Shown here piece after piece: positions 1 through 15,100 of a stretch of DNA of 64,000 nucleotides. A program made the translations under genes and the position numbers. Position 1 is the stretch's first letter; each line of letters begins with the position of its first letter. The notes under the pieces are model-generated. The model was not told the origin of the DNA. It made no database searches and saw only the letters and a program-made list of their open reading frames with translations. Source of the DNA: Volvox africanus (taxonomy: Eukaryota; Chlorophyta; Chlorophyceae; Chlamydomonadales; Volvocaceae); NCBI GenBank assembly GCA_030268105.1, contig BSDZ01000005.1, forward strand, positions 2,775,501 through 2,839,500. Reading direction: 5' to 3'.

Positions 1-133
1 GTTACCCCAGTGGCTGCCCAGCATCACCATGTAAGGAGGATGTCATTCGTTGTGTGTTGCTGCCTGGCATTCGTGCGGTCCTGGTCTGAAGTCACGTCGG
101 ACGTCTTGCCGCTTGTCCTGATTGGGTCCGCAG

Positions 134-3100
134 GTGCCGCTGAGGTGTTCACGGTGGTGGCCGCGGAGGCGCGGTGCAGCAGTGGCTTAGCATTGGCCGT
201 CGTGGAGACACTAGCAGTGCGACTTAATGGCAAGAGGTGCGCCTCTCTATATTCCTCTCACCCCCCTTCTCTCTATTTCTCTCTTAATAGCTGAATGCAG
301 CGCATACTACTCTTTCCATCACGGGACTAGCCATGACCTGAGGGAAAGGTCGGATGTTATTTAATCATCTGCACTGCACATCTGCACATCTGCACTCTCA
401 TCTGCTTCTTCCCTCTTGTCAGGTTACTTGACGTGGAATACGTCACGGTTGGTGCCGCCGAGCCGCCAACGCCGGCGCAGCCCCCAGCGGATGCTGGCGA
501 GTCAGTGTTCACAATGACAGCGGGTGCAGAAGCAGCCGGCGTGGCAGCGCCACAGCCGCCGCCACCTTCCTCCGGGATCAAAACCTCCCCGGGAGGATCC
601 CGCACTGGCAATAGCAGCCGCCACATCAGTCGAGGGTCGGCGGATATGGAAGGTCTTAGTGGCGAGGCCTTACAGTCTGCGGCACCGGTGCAGCAACAGC
701 AACAGCAACCGTACCGTCGACATCACCGCCGTCACGGTAGCGGTCCCACCGGATCAGGGAACATCCACGCCACGGTGCTGGCGTCGGTGCAGGGTGCAGC
801 AGCAGCGATGGCACATGTACCACTGTTGCCATCGCCGAGGCCGACAGCAGCGGCGCTGCAGCCATGGACGTCATTGGGACGACCACCAGCGGTCCCCGCA
901 GCTTATGGAGTGTGCGCCAATGCAGCAGCGACGGCCGCGCCGATGCCGGGTTCGGCCTCAGGTCCCGGAGTAGCAAGCAAGCGCCCTGCTGCGGCGAAGG
1001 TAGGTGGACGCGTTTTGTAAAAATTCCCCGTCAGAATGCACGGCATTTTCAGGATTCATCCCCTGCTGCCTACAGGGAGCGCTGCCACGTGCGGTGTGTG
1101 ACGCCCGGCGGCGTGCGACCCGGGAGCGATTCGGACCGGCTACAGACGGCGATCAAAGCATTCGCGACGGGACGGCGTCGTATGTCGTATCTGTGGACGT
1201 TGCCTTGTACGGCGCGACTTTGACTGTATCGTACGAGGAGTCAGCGGCGCGCGTGTACGTGGTGACGGAGGTGTGGTCCCGGGCCGTAAAGCAGGTGGGT
1301 TCGTGAAGTCGGGTTAGGGTCGGAAAGGGCTGGTTGCGGAGGCAGTAGAATAATGCAGACCCACAGCGCCGGCTGAAGGTCTGCGAACACGCTGTTTGGA
1401 CAAGTCCTCCATGTTGCATCCGGGCATGCAGCGGCAAGGGTTCATCTGAGTCCGTGTTTAAAGCGCGGAAAGCAGGGCCAAGCGAGGAAGTCTGGCAGAT
1501 TCCATCTATCTATCTATCTATCTATATATATATATATCGATAGATATATTGGTGGATGAGATAGTACTTGGATTCCGAAGGCCGGATGGCAGGGCACTGC
1601 GGAGCAGGCATGGCCGAGGGGCGCGCATCTGAGCAGAGCTAAAATTGCATGATATTGGGATTGGGATTTGCAGCCGGTCTGGGGCTGCATGCTCTCGATG
1701 CGTCGGGCATGCCCGGCTCTATACCGTATACGTACAAGTGCGATTATCATGCATGCAAGGTTATCCAACAGGGCGATTAGCCTCGCTGAAGTTATGGCTG
1801 CCGGCTGAAGCGGCTCGTCCTTCTATTTTCCAACCCGCCTTCTCAGGTTCTCGGCCCACGCATCGCGCGCTTGAAGGAGTCACTCCGAAACCTCAAGTAC
1901 AAGGGCGACCCCGGCAATGGTGTAGTTTCCGCGCACAGATTCCCCACCTCCGACTGCTATAGCAATGAAGCGACGCCTAGACGTGCGGAGGAGGGCGACG
2001 GAGGCAACAGCGATGGTGGCGCTGCAACTTCCAGCCGATGTCTGGAAAAGCCGTTTATTGAGATCCTATTAAATGCTCGTCGGTTGGCGGTTGTAATTGA
2101 GCACCAACCATTGGAGGCCTGGCTAGCCCTGCACGGAAACGCATTAAGGGTACGAGAGAAGGCGGGAACTTTGGTTGAGTCCAAATACTGTCCAACTGCG
2201 TGATTGATGGGGGAAAGCTCTGACGCAGGGATTGGGTTGAAGAAAAGGGGAGCCACAGCGTTAGCGCTGGTCCATTTCACATATCTTGTGGGAGGAGATC
2301 TCTGGCGCAGCGGACTTGGGTCGACTGAGGATGCCCAATATGTGTGCGTGGATCCTGCAGGCCACCGCCACGCAGCGCAGTCTGTGCGAAAAACTCATGC
2401 GCAGCCACGTGGGGTCATGTGCTGCGAGAGGCCGGCGTAGTATGGCTGCCGCGGTGGTGGGTGCATGCGCTTCTGAGGCAATGAAGGTGGTCGCCCCGCG
2501 CCACAGCCGCCTGGCTTACGCTGCAGGCGTTGATACCTACAGTGAGAGCTCCCTGTCGGGCAGTAGTAGTAGCAGCAGCAATAGCAGCAGCAATAGCAGC
2601 AGCAGTAGTAGCGGCACTGAAAGCAGTAGCGACAGTGATGACGACGGTGGAATCTTCCATAAGATCGGCAGGACGAGGGCGGGGCGAGGGCGGGCCGGGG
2701 CCGGGATGAGGTCGGGACGGGGACGAGACGAGGCAGCGGAGGCAGAGGGGACTACGACTGCTGCAGCAGCTGCATGTGATGCTGGCGGCAATGGTGACGA
2801 CGTTGAGAACGAATGGGCACAGGTACGTTAACGGGGACGAATTTTTGGCTTGTGCAACCAAGTCCGCAGAGTCTGAGTGGTAGTAGCTGCCGTAAGGATA
2901 GCGTCGATGCGGCCAGGGTTTCCCTTGGATGCAAGCTTTGACTGGGAAATAGACGGGTATCAAGAAAGTAATTTGGCTTGGTTTGCAATTATCACTGCTT
3001 TTTTTCCTGCCTTTCCATGCCCTTTACCTCGACTTGGTAAAATAGGCTGAAGGTAAACCTAAAAATCGCTTGGTTCGTTGCACCTAGCGCATGATGGCAT

Positions 3101-6100
3101 CATCCGTTTTGTTCGTAGCTGGATGTGAAGTGGAGAAAGCGCACGCCACGTAACGGTGATGTTCCGTCTGCAGGTAATGCGCGATGTGGCTGCTACTTAC
3201 ATGACATTTTGCCGTTCTGTACATGCTGCTGCTGCTGCGAATGCCGCACATTCAAATGGCGGCGGCAGTGGTGACGGTATGGCTGTGCTATCTGGCTGTC
3301 CAGGTGGAGCGCTCCTGCACCTCTGGGTGGCGGACGCCCAGGTGGGAAGCGGGACTTTCTCGCGAAGTGTCTTACCTTCTGAAATTAAAATGCCACCCAT
3401 CATCGTACGCACGAATAGAGTCCAACCCCAAACGTCAAGCAGAGGAATACACGTACATAGAGCTGGCTATCAGCTCCGAAGCGCAGGAAGCTGACACCCA
3501 TGTGCTGTTCTTGTTGTATGTGTCGTGCACTGCGTACATTTCGTCCCCAGGCTGCCATCGTGGTCGCGCCGCCAGGTTGCAATCGAGGCCGCAAGGTGAG
3601 AAATACGGCCGTTTTCAGCTATGTCTGTACAAGCATTTTGTGGCATGCGTTGCTATCTGACCCGGCTCCTCTTCGAATATGCCACATGTGCAATAGCGTG
3701 GCACATTCGAGAATCTTTACACAAGGCTTCATGCCTTTTAGAAGGCCATGTCAACCAGAACGCAGAAGCCAAAGACGTGCGAGGCTCATATCAAGATTCC
3801 GCCACCCTTAGGAGGTCCGGCACGAATCCCGGCCGTTGCAATGACCCATACAGGGCATCATCATCTTGCCGTGGCGTGCACTCCAAATGCTTTAAGACCT
3901 CATTTTTCCGCATGCTAAATTTGTGGTGGGAACAGGTGGCGGAGGCTGTCATCGTCCGTGTGGATTCCCCTGCCAGCGAAGGCGTGACGTTCGAACGTGT
4001 AGTGGCCGTGTCACTGGCAGCAGCAGCATCGGACCTGCAGGTGATGAGGGCAAGCCGTTTAAATTGTAGTCAAACGGGCCAAACCGAGCCCTATGTGGCG
4101 CAAGCAATAATGACAACGTTCCCATTGACACCTGACCCTCGCCGGATGCTCATATGATTGTGAGTTGTGAACCGAGCGTGCTTCCTCCGATCATGTGCTT
4201 TGCGGCCCTTGGGACGGTGTGTCGGGGAATGGATGGGTGGATCGAATGGCGTTTATTGCATGCCCCAGGTTTGCGTGGCCGGCTGTGGTGGCCTCTCCTC
4301 TCCCGCGCTGACCTGCGGCCAGGCAGCCGTCTCAGGCTGGATTATCCGCGCTCGGCAACTGTCGGCCTCGCCACGCGCCGTGGTCGCGCATTGGCCTGTG
4401 GGTCGCTACCACTCTGCTCCTGTGGTCACACCGATGCGCTTCTGCCGTCCCAACATGAAGACCTACACTGACCTACGCGTTGAGGTGAGGCGCGTCCAGT
4501 CGACGTATTGTTGGCGCAATGCCATTCACGTGAGGGGCTAAAACTCAGCCGCGCTGTTTGCACCTCCAGCCTGTTCCTTGCGGGATCTGCGCGACAACTT
4601 GCACCGGCAAACACGCGTAATTTAGCTGTTATCTGCACAAACCTCCCTAAGCATGCGTGTGCCTAGGGAGGCCCATGCATGTTCTTGGTATCTGACCCCG
4701 GCTGGGCCAGCGGTGCGTGTACCTCTGGTTGTTGAGGTCTGCCTGGCATCATATGGCGCCTCGCGCACAGCGCGTAGTGCCTCCCTGTACTGTGCGATGA
4801 TGTGCTATGATGTGACCTGCTTCGCTACTTCGCTATGCTGTGCTTGCTGTGCGTGCAGGTGGATGGAGTGGCAGCTGCCTTCGGGAGCGCCATGGAGCCC
4901 GTCCTGGCGCAGGTGGGCAGGCAGGCGTCTGTTCGTGTAATTTTGCATCCGTAAGTCCTACAAGTATGCAGCTTCGGGACTAAACACAACTTCCCTTCTT
5001 CCCGACTCCAGCTAGCCAAGGCATTTAAACAGCGGGTAATGCCGCCCCAGCCGCAGCTCGTGCAACCCAACGGCCAACTTGCACAGCCACAGCATCCAGC
5101 TTTAAGTCTAAGCCCCGCGGGTGGCAGCGGCGCAGCCTCCAGCCCCTCCGGACTGCCACCTTGGGACAATATCCGTTACGTGTGGAGGGGCGGCATTACG
5201 GTGCGTTCCAGGATGCGCGGAATGGACCTTCTGGTTCGATGGTGTTCAAATGAAGTGGAATACGGGGCGGAACGGAAACGCTTGCAGCGTTATGAACAAG
5301 GAAAGTTGTAACACATGGGCATGGATAGGATGGGTGAGCTGTCGGAAATTGCATTCACGAGAGTCGTAAGGTTACCATGTGTGGTCCAAACCCCGGTAGC
5401 TGGTATCTGCTCTTGTTGGTAGAGGCCAGGATGATTGATATCGGATCCAGCATCCGCTCAGGGATGTTGCAGGGATGTCGATGCTGTGACGGCCCATTCT
5501 TATTCCTCCAAACTAAGTTATCTTCGCCTCATTCATTGGGCGGGGCCCGTGCGAACATCGCACGGCGGAGGAAGACTAATAACATAGTCTCAGGTCTAAG
5601 CGAGCAGCCCGGCTTGGCCAAGTACCAAGCAAACACAATCCCTGCTTACCGGTATTTTATCCTGTCCAATAGCAATCAAATACATTCCGTCGCGTCAACT
5701 CTCCAGTATGAGGCCAAAACAACGCCCGAGACTAGTCTGAACTAACCCCGCAGGTGATGATTCGTGGGCTGAACGCGGTGGCGGCGGTGTCTTCCCTGGA
5801 GCTGCCAATTACCGCCCATGACCCGCGAGTTGCCATCTCCGCCGCTACACTGGGCATCAAGGTTTCCAGTGGGCGGGCTGACGTTACCGGCACGGCACTT
5901 GCGGTCCTGGCATTTGCCAGGGGACCAGGGCGGGGACCCGGTGAGATTCCGTGCATATGTGTACGCATGGGTTATGGGCATGTGAATGTAACAACAGTGG
6001 GCAGGGTGTGTGTAAGGGAAGTCCGATCAACGGCAGCATGGTCTCCAATTCCCGACACGACGCTGCTGTCGAATGATAATAGTAGGATGGGATTTATGGG

Positions 6101-9100
6101 AAAATTTACCCCATATATGTCAACGATATGGGATGTATGGATATAGGAATGTCATACCGATACTTCGGGGGAGCTGCATGTCCTCGGTGAAAGCCGCGAT
6201 TGCCATTGAAACCCATTGGTTGCGTCGATGTGCACACGGCCTTGCCTGCTGATACCTGATACCTCAAGAGTAACCGCAATGTTAAGGTGTGCCCCTGGCC
6301 CCACCGCCTGGTTCTTAGTGCGCCTGTTGTCCCGCGTCTCCCCGGCGTGACAACGATTACTCCTCTCCAGGTGAGCCGCTGGTGACTGTGCCGCTGCTGT
6401 CGCTACCAATGCTCAAGAGCTCCCTGCACACTGCGTTTAAGCAGCGGAGCCCCACGCCGTACGCCTTTCCGCTCCTCTCAACGACACCGCAGGAGGGCAC
6501 TGTACAGGTACGGACCGCGGAATGGGAGGGGGCGGCGAGTCCCATATATTTGGGGACCGGGCAATGGCGGTGCGCTGAAGCATCCTGACGGAATGCCAGG
6601 GCATTTCTAAGCAAATCGTGTGGTTGCTGAGCTAGCCCTGTTGTTATGGCAGGCCAATGGTCTGAACTGCCCTATCCTCCAGCTGCTTTTCGTCGCTATT
6701 TTCACACCTGGAACGGTGATATCCCCTTGATTGGCGCTTTGAGTGTGTATATCGACTTATCCGCCCACTCGTGAACTCTTACGCACGTTTTTGCATTACC
6801 TGTCCAAGATGGTTGGTTGCATCACCTGCTCATGTCGTAAAGAACCGCGTTGATATCATTGAATGTCATATCTTGTGTCCAGGATCCTGTGGATGTGCCG
6901 GGCCTTATGCGGAGCACGTCCTGGAGCTTGGCTCTCGAGATCTCGTTGGTACGAGATGCCGTGGCGTACCTAATGACAAATCATGCCTCAACGGCTGCCT
7001 CATCCATCACTTCGACTGCGGTGACGGGAATTGGTATGACGGCCCCCGTGCCGCCGCCCCTTGCGTTATGGTCGTCTGGACTACAGCCGCAGCTATTGCC
7101 GTCGCCGCCTCCGGGTCAGCAACCTTACCAAACTGCCTCAGGGCTGACGCCGCGGCCGCAGCTGACGCCGGCGCCGGCATTGGCCGCGGGTGGCTCGGAA
7201 GGTTTGGGCCGTGCCTATGTCGGCGAACTGCAGGTATTGGATGATGGCTGTGTGTATGTGGGGCGGAGAGGCCGGGGCCGGAAATAGTTGAACGTGTGCT
7301 ATCATTTGACGGATATGGTAATGAAGGGTTACCGGGCATGTGTACAGGGGCTGGGGGATGTGAGAAGGGAGGTTGCAGATATTTATGGCTCCCATAACGG
7401 GTAAGTTGTTACAAGAAGCATCGCAGCGCCCTTAATCATATGTTGCATGATTGCTCAACGCTTGGTCAATGCATGGTCAACTACGTGGATTAGCAACCGT
7501 ACCGCGAGGAGCAGAGTGGAGATACCGGGTGATCTGACTGCAGGTCAAGTTCCTGATGGGAATGGTGAATGGGTTGGCAAGCGGAGCGCCCGTTATGACA
7601 CGTGGATCATGGAAGCGCCGCACGCACTTCGACCCTCCGCGGCCGCGGCCACCAGCCTCGGCTGTGGGGACAGGGGACTCAGCCCACGCGAGTGGCCCGA
7701 GTCCAAAATCGGCAGCAGCAGCCGCTGGTAATGGCAGTGGCGGTGGCGTGAGCCTTGGCACATTGCTTTCCCGTGTGGATATCGATCTGAGTGCAGATGT
7801 GTTCGACATTGTGCATGACGCTCAGGTAAGTTTTGTGGGGAAAACAGCACCGAGTTCTAAGCGCCTGACCCTTCTTCAGGTCCTCATCTGCGGGGCCAGT
7901 TTCTTGTAAATCGAGATAATGGACGCAAGGGCAATTGTCGTTTAGAGCTCACACAAACGCGTTAGTTTACTCGGTCCGGGTGTGCAGGTCCATGCCAACT
8001 AATAGATAGATTGCCAATAAGTTTCCATGTCGCCGTGGCAAAATGAGAGCCCACGCTCACGCTATGCAGGACCCGGACGATCCATCCGACCTCGTGTGCC
8101 TGCGGGCTCGCAACATGCGGTACGCCAACTCCTTCAGCTATTCCAACGTGGGTGAATATACGGTCTGGATGGCACTCTGTCTTGTGGTCTGGGGATGCCA
8201 GCTTATTACCGGTGTTGGAAAAGCTCTTGATGAGCGAGTCCCCTATGATAGTCGTTTGTGTGCTGTACGTAGTATACCCATTGTTCTCGTGTCGCATATC
8301 TGAATATCTGGATGCACGCTACTGGGTTGTGTCCACACGAATTCCAGTGGATTTGATGTGTGATTCGCACTATTCACTATGTGAATAGCATAATCTATGC
8401 TCATCAGGCTATTCCGCAACAATTTGCCGGCTTTTTACCCAGAGCCGGCTGTCTTCGGATCTACGACTGGATAAACCTGGATACTTGCATGGCTCGATGG
8501 CGTTGAGGCATTAGGGCGCGACAATGAATTGGACCACTGATTTGATTGAACATTAGAGGAATATGATGTCCCTAATCTCTGATATCCCTGATGTACTCGC
8601 TGTGCCACCACTTCCAGGCTGTCCGCACCGTGATGTGCAGCAACGGTGCGGTGCGAACCAAGCTGGCGGCACGGCCCGTCATGACCGCCCTCAGCGTCGA
8701 AGCATACGACATATGGATCTTCATGCCAAGTGTTGCTGCCTCTGGCCTGATGGGAGCAGCGGCGGCGCATCCGCCGACGTCAACAGCTGCACCTGGCCTA
8801 CGGCGACGGCACGGCATTGGCGGCGTTGTGCGGCCGGCTAGTAAGGACGGGGATGGTATTTAACACGTGATCTGGGGGAGACTTTCCTGCCTTGACTTTG
8901 GCCCGGTGGCTCCTGCATGCAGGTAGCGTAAGCCGTTAAGGTCCTCGGGTGTTTAGCACCTTGAAGCGCCTATCAAGCTCCAAACCCGATTTGCGTCTCA
9001 CTACTCCTATCACGGTGCAATTATATGTTTGTTTTAGTGACCTCGTCCAGTATCAGCTTTTTAGCCAGCTAGTGGCATTTGGAATGTACTGATGGCAGCT

Positions 9101-12100
9101 AACAAAGCATCAGCATTAGTGCGTCCTGCTAGTTCTTAAACCGAAGGCCCCCAGCGGTGTCCTTTCCTGGTTTGTAGCTCTCCGGACCCCTCCCGCTACG
9201 ATGGCAATGACATGGCGTCTATTTATCGATCGATCCATCCATCCATCCATCCATCCATCCATCTATCGGTGACTATCCTATTATGTATGTGTGTGTCACT
9301 GTCGTGCGCCCGCATGCCGTGCCCTGTCGCGCCATCACGTGGAGGTTCTGAAGCAGTCCCTTCCGGTGACACGTGGGACGGAGCCGCGCCCGCCGCTGGG
9401 CCAGGTTTCGGCTCTGGCCTTATTGCTACCTGTGACTGCCTGCTACTTCGCCAGGTGTGAGCACTATACCCTTCACTGGCCTTGCCGGCTCGGGGCCGAG
9501 CCCAGCATCCAGCGTCCACTGGACTGGCCGAGTGTTAACTTCATTTGCCTTCCTTGGGTGTTAATCCCTTTTCCCTTCGGACAAATAACCTGCCGTCCTG
9601 TCGAAGCACCCGACTTAGCGTTGTTTTTCTGAACCCGCTTACTTTTCTCCAGATGCCAAAGCCTTGAGGTCCATCGTGCATTGTTAACTTGAAATAAAAA
9701 CGCGACCTCCCTTGCGTTTATTATCCCATTGTGGACTTCCTTAGTTGCTGAGCGGACGAAGCCTCCCGGCTTTCACTTCTGTCCTCTCGCACGCACACAG
9801 GCGGCACCAGCAGGAGGTCCGGTACCAGGAGTGGGATCATGGGCAGCGGGTGAAGCCGCAAACCTGGCTAGTCAGCCGCCCTCGAGCCAACATCCTCAGT
9901 CCCAGCTGAATCGACCTATTCGAATAGTCGTGCAGGACGTGCAGGCAGGCGTGCGGCTCGACGGTGGTTCACAAACTAGATATTGAAAGGGATGCGGCGG
10001 CGATAGTTAACCCTGTTGTTGAAATATAATTAGGGGCATGGTGGTGGCCGTGGAGGTGGCCGTGGCGGGCATTGAGAAGATGGGTCGTGCTAAGCGTGGT
10101 CATGAAGTTGTGCGGTTTTTCAGTCGTGGGAGTGGTCCTGATGGTGTCATTTATCCGAACGTCTTTTTTCCGCTGCAGCCCCTTAGGTCGCTGCAGCCCT
10201 TTTGAAATATCTTTTGAAATACCTTTTTCTATTCCTGCACCCCTTGGACTGCATACATACTATGCTTACCGATTTCTGATTTGCCCTGTCCCGGCCATGC
10301 GGCGTCGGCGCTTGGTATGGGCTTATGGATGTCTACGCAGGTGCTCTGCACTACAGACTCGCGCGACGCAGTCATCGCCACCACGGTACACCTTATTCAG
10401 GTAGGAAGGTGCGGTATAACCTTGCCCTGACTGTGCACTGGCGGCCATCGTAAATCCCCTATGACCGCGGACGCTTTCAAACCCAGCTGGTACGCAACAA
10501 CGCAGTTTGCCCTTGCTTTGAAGTCCCCGGTGGTAAACTACTATTTTGTTTTCAATTTGCATGATGCTTTTGCGCCCAGTCGCCGGTTTTATTTCATTAA
10601 AGGTATTAAAACCCTCCCTTTTATTTTATTAGAGATATTAATCTTAGGAGCTTTATGCCTCTTAGATTTATAAGGATTTCTCTTCGTCGGCAAGAGAAGA
10701 TGGCCTTCTGGTACTCGATGATGACCTCGTTACCCACCGGCTTTATAATTTTTATAGCTTCCGGCGTTATGGATGCCATTCTGCATGGTTTCGCACATAT
10801 AGCGTCACCACCATGACCCACCGCCTGCTACAGGGAGAACCGGCACCTTTTTCAACTGTGTAAGAGATTGAGCCAATAGCCCAGTCCCCATATTCAAAGT
10901 CATGAACCTGAACAGTTCGTTGCGGCCCTCTCTTTTCCCCTGTGCAGGCATTTTCCCGCCTACATGGATCAGTCGCAGCCCAGGCTGCCACCTCGGCCTC
11001 TGCCGCGGCAGCAGCATCCGGTTCCAGCAGGGGCTGCATGGCGGCGACGAAGGGACCCGTTACAGGACCGCAGGCTCAGGGAACTCTTGGAGGCAAAACC
11101 CTGATAGAGTGGCAGGGTGAGCGGAAAAGCATAAACGGTGGTGGTAATGTTGCTGGCTTCGGAGGTGGTGAGGGTATGACTGGGGCCGCCGGCCTGGAGG
11201 GCAAGCCGGCACAGATGGGGCAGCCACAGCAGGTGGCCCCGCGGACGTCGCTGGTGCTGCCGCTGCGAGCTGCGCCGTCGCTGCGCCAGGACACAGACCC
11301 TTTCGCGGAGCCGCAAATCGACCCACGGGTCGTGGCGGAGGAGCGGGCGCTGGTGGCGCTGCTGCGCCAGCAGAACGAAACGCGCCGGTATGGGCAGAAC
11401 GGGTTGGAAAGACGGAAATCCAGTCACAAGTAGAATTCGCCTTCCCATGGCCGCCTCCTATGGTCGTTATGGTGTCAGTTGAAAATGACCACCTCTTATT
11501 TCTTCTGATGACCCATCTATTTCTCTGTTCCCTGGTCGCAACAGAGCGGCGGCTCGCCGACGGCGGTTGGAGCGCTCCTCTGCCTCTACCGCTTCCACCA
11601 CCGCCAACACGGATCCGGATCAGGCGGTCAGCCTGGATTCCGACTCTGAGGATGAGGGCTTGCTGGGCAGCACCATGGATCCTTCCGATGCCCCCGATCG
11701 TGATGCGGATGCAGAATCCGAGCCTGCCACGTCGGTTGGTGCGACGAGCACGGCGAGCAAAGCGGCAGCTGGCTTGCTCCCTGCTGATCACTATCCCACG
11801 ATGCTAACACAGTATGAAGTGGAGTTTGTTAGGGTGCAGGTGCGCAGAGCGAACGGGGGTGTTGGGAAAAGGGATTCCTGTCCACGGCCGCTCAAGCAGC
11901 GGTTTTCCTTGTCATTCATTGGCACTCAAGTAAATGCGACATTCGCATGCGCATACATCAAAGTCAAGGTTCCGGCGCTCGCTCTGGCGCCTCCACTTGT
12001 TTGTGCTATGCACCGTTGAAAAAACCCTTGTGGTTGCAGTTGATGTGTGCCTTGCGCTCGCCGTTGTGCGTTTTGACATCTGGCAGTGATGGTTATGAGA

Positions 12101-15100
12101 TGGGAATGGTGGTTATGGATTGAATGTTGTTGTTGGTGATTCGTGTGTAAACACGCAGGTGGGCCTTATCTCGGAATATGGCGGCGGGGGAGCCTGCTTG
12201 GTACTGGGTGCCGATAGCGCGGTGCTGCGCGGCGGGAGGGCCCCGGCAGCAGCCTCGGCGGCTTCAACGACGACGACCGCAGGAGCGACTGCGGCGACTA
12301 CGGCAGCACTGAAGGTCCTCACGTTTGACGTAGAAACTCTGCAGGTGCGTCGCGGTGGGGAGAACTATTTATGCTGATCCGGCTCCGTTTTGTTCGCGGC
12401 CCTGGGGATGCAGCTTTACTTTGTCTGCGTGGGCGCTGGAGATTGAACAGACATCGATCCTGCAGCAACACGTAACCAACGATTATTTTATTGGTTGCCG
12501 TACTCGGAAGAATGCGCTTTGGATCTAACGTAATGTTTCCCTTCGCGCGCCTTCCTCCGTTTGCCAAAGGCTTATGCGTCCCGGCAGGATCAGCCCAGGG
12601 AGAGTGCCGTGCCTGGCTTAGCAGCCGCCGGCACCACTGCTGCCGGAAGTAGCAACATTCAAGCCGGCAGCGGCGGTAATGGCGCCCGACCGTCCTATTC
12701 ACCGCTAACGGATGCGCTAGCAGCGTCAGCCGCGGCAGCGGCAGCCGCAACGGCGGCGGCGGCGGGAGGAGGTGCCGGGACACCTCCTCAGCGACCTGTC
12801 GAAGTCACCACGACAGCCCCTAGTGGCGGCAGCGGGACCGCCGCATCAGCCCCTGTGGTATGGCTACAAGTTGTAAATGGTGAGGTTGGGAATAAGCGAG
12901 CAGATGGGGACATGGAAGGCTCTGAAGGTTACAAAGGGATCTTGCCACGAAATTTAGTAATTATGTTTTAAAGTTTTGGGAACGCCTGTTCGAGCAAGGG
13001 AGGGAGGGGATCACCGGGCCGACCTTCCGGGTCGTCTTTGGGCCTTTTGAGATGCTGGCCTTGAAACCAACAGCATTATGTTGGGACCCCCAACTAAAGC
13101 CCTGGTCCCCCAAGCATTTGAAAGGCCAACACCTCCGTGACAGTTGACACTTCCACACCGCCGTTGACACTTCCACCCGTGCCTGCGATTGCCTGGACGT
13201 ATTATAAGTGGCTAGTGAGGGAATCAAGCGTTGTCACACAATTGCCTTGACCTGTGACGTGGACGTCATCCACTTCCCGCGCATAGGTCAGCTTGTCCCG
13301 CACGGTACAGTGATGCCTGCGGATCGGGCAGTTGTTGCCGGCATTGGCGGAGATTCCGTGGCGGCGAATGCAGCAGCGGACGGCGCCACGGGAGGATACG
13401 AATCTCACGGCCCTCGGGCCGTCATGCAGAAGATCCTGAATCCATTCGGAATTCACCTCACCAGCTCCCGGCCATTGATTCTAAACCCAGGGTTGGCCGA
13501 CGCACCGTTGACCCTTCCGTCCCCGGCAGCGTCTGCACAATCGCCTCAACCTCAGGTAGCGCCTCAGCCCCAGCAGCTGCATGCATCGGGTGGTAAAGCC
13601 GGCGCGAATGACGGCGGTGGAGCCGGTAGCAGCAGTGGCTTGAAGCTGGATATCGACGTGCCAGCCATCACAGGCCAGATGGAAAGCTGGCAGTTCCAGC
13701 TGCTTCTAGGGGTCATCAATGAGACGTTGGCGGCACCACTTCCTAAGGTACGTACCAGGCTGCAATGTGCAGGTACTGCACATCCTCCTACCACGCACGT
13801 AGCACAGTCGACAACGAGAAGCACACAAGCTAGAGCGTTCATGCGGTGCAGAGATTGCGTATTGCGTTGCAGTCCGTTACATCAGGCATCCTAAGTCGCT
13901 GCTCATCTGGTTTGCCCTCCCGCCCGCTTTAGCGGTGAATTGCGCTTCTGATGCTGCTACTCACGTGCGCAGGTAGTGATGCTGACCCGTGGTGTTGACG
14001 GTCAACCCCTACCCGCTGTGGAATCAGCCCCAGATGTGGCCGTGACTGCGGACATGCTGCTGACCCTCAAGTGAGCAGTACTGAAACTTAAAGTGGAGGG
14101 TATCGGAAATAGACTCACATCGTCTGGGTCCATGGCTTGAAGTGCATGCGCACGGGTGATTGACAGCAACTTGCGATCGTATACGTTTCCATGCATCGCA
14201 CGCTTACCACTCGTCGTGCCCGCTTTAATCCATCATGATTTCAGCATCATCTTCCGCCGTTGCTGGTATGAATCGCCGTTGCAAGCCGAGCTTAAATCCA
14301 CCGTATATGACCATGTTCCTACACTTCACGGCAACGCCGCTGCCGTGCCCCATGCAGACAGCAGCTCCGATCCATGCAGCACGAGTCGCTGACCCTGGCA
14401 AACTACCTGACTCACGGGTCGGTTGGCTTTCATGATCCGTACCACGCCCTGTCAGCGCCAGGTGCCGCCCTTGCCCTGGGCGCGCCGCAACCGCTGCATC
14501 TGGTCACGCAGAGCGACACATCTGCTGTTTGGGGGGCGGCTCCCGTCATGCAATTTGCTGGGGCGTACACCGCTACATTGTTTAAGCCGGTATCACAGCC
14601 ATTGGCGGTTGCTCGCGCCATGGGCGGCAGCAGCGGTAGTGGCAATGCAGCTGCAGCTGCTGCAGGTGCAGGGCGCGGTAGTGTTTCTGACGCGTCTGCC
14701 GCTGTCCCTTCTGTGGTCCTTGCGCAGGTGGGCATTGTAATCTACGACTTGGGCTACGACCCGCCCCGACCCTAGGCTTCGTAGGCTTCCCATTCTATCC
14801 CTGTAATAATCCATTGACTAGGACTCGCCCTAACTATCTCAAAAGTTAGTTCCTCAAGCCCCGTTCCGACTCATCTGCGTTACTCACGCCATCTGATTCC
14901 TGGCAGGCTCTCTTGGCACCGCGCCCGCCGGGACTCAATGCCGCGCAACTGGCCGCGCTGCTGCGGAGAAATCAGGAGCTGCTCCTGCACTGGGTCTCAG
15001 AGCAGGTGTGTTCATATGCTTTGTTACGTCAAGAACTGGGCCGAAAAGCACTGAGTGCATATTTTTAATTCGTAAGGAAGCAGCACCAGTATAAATGACT

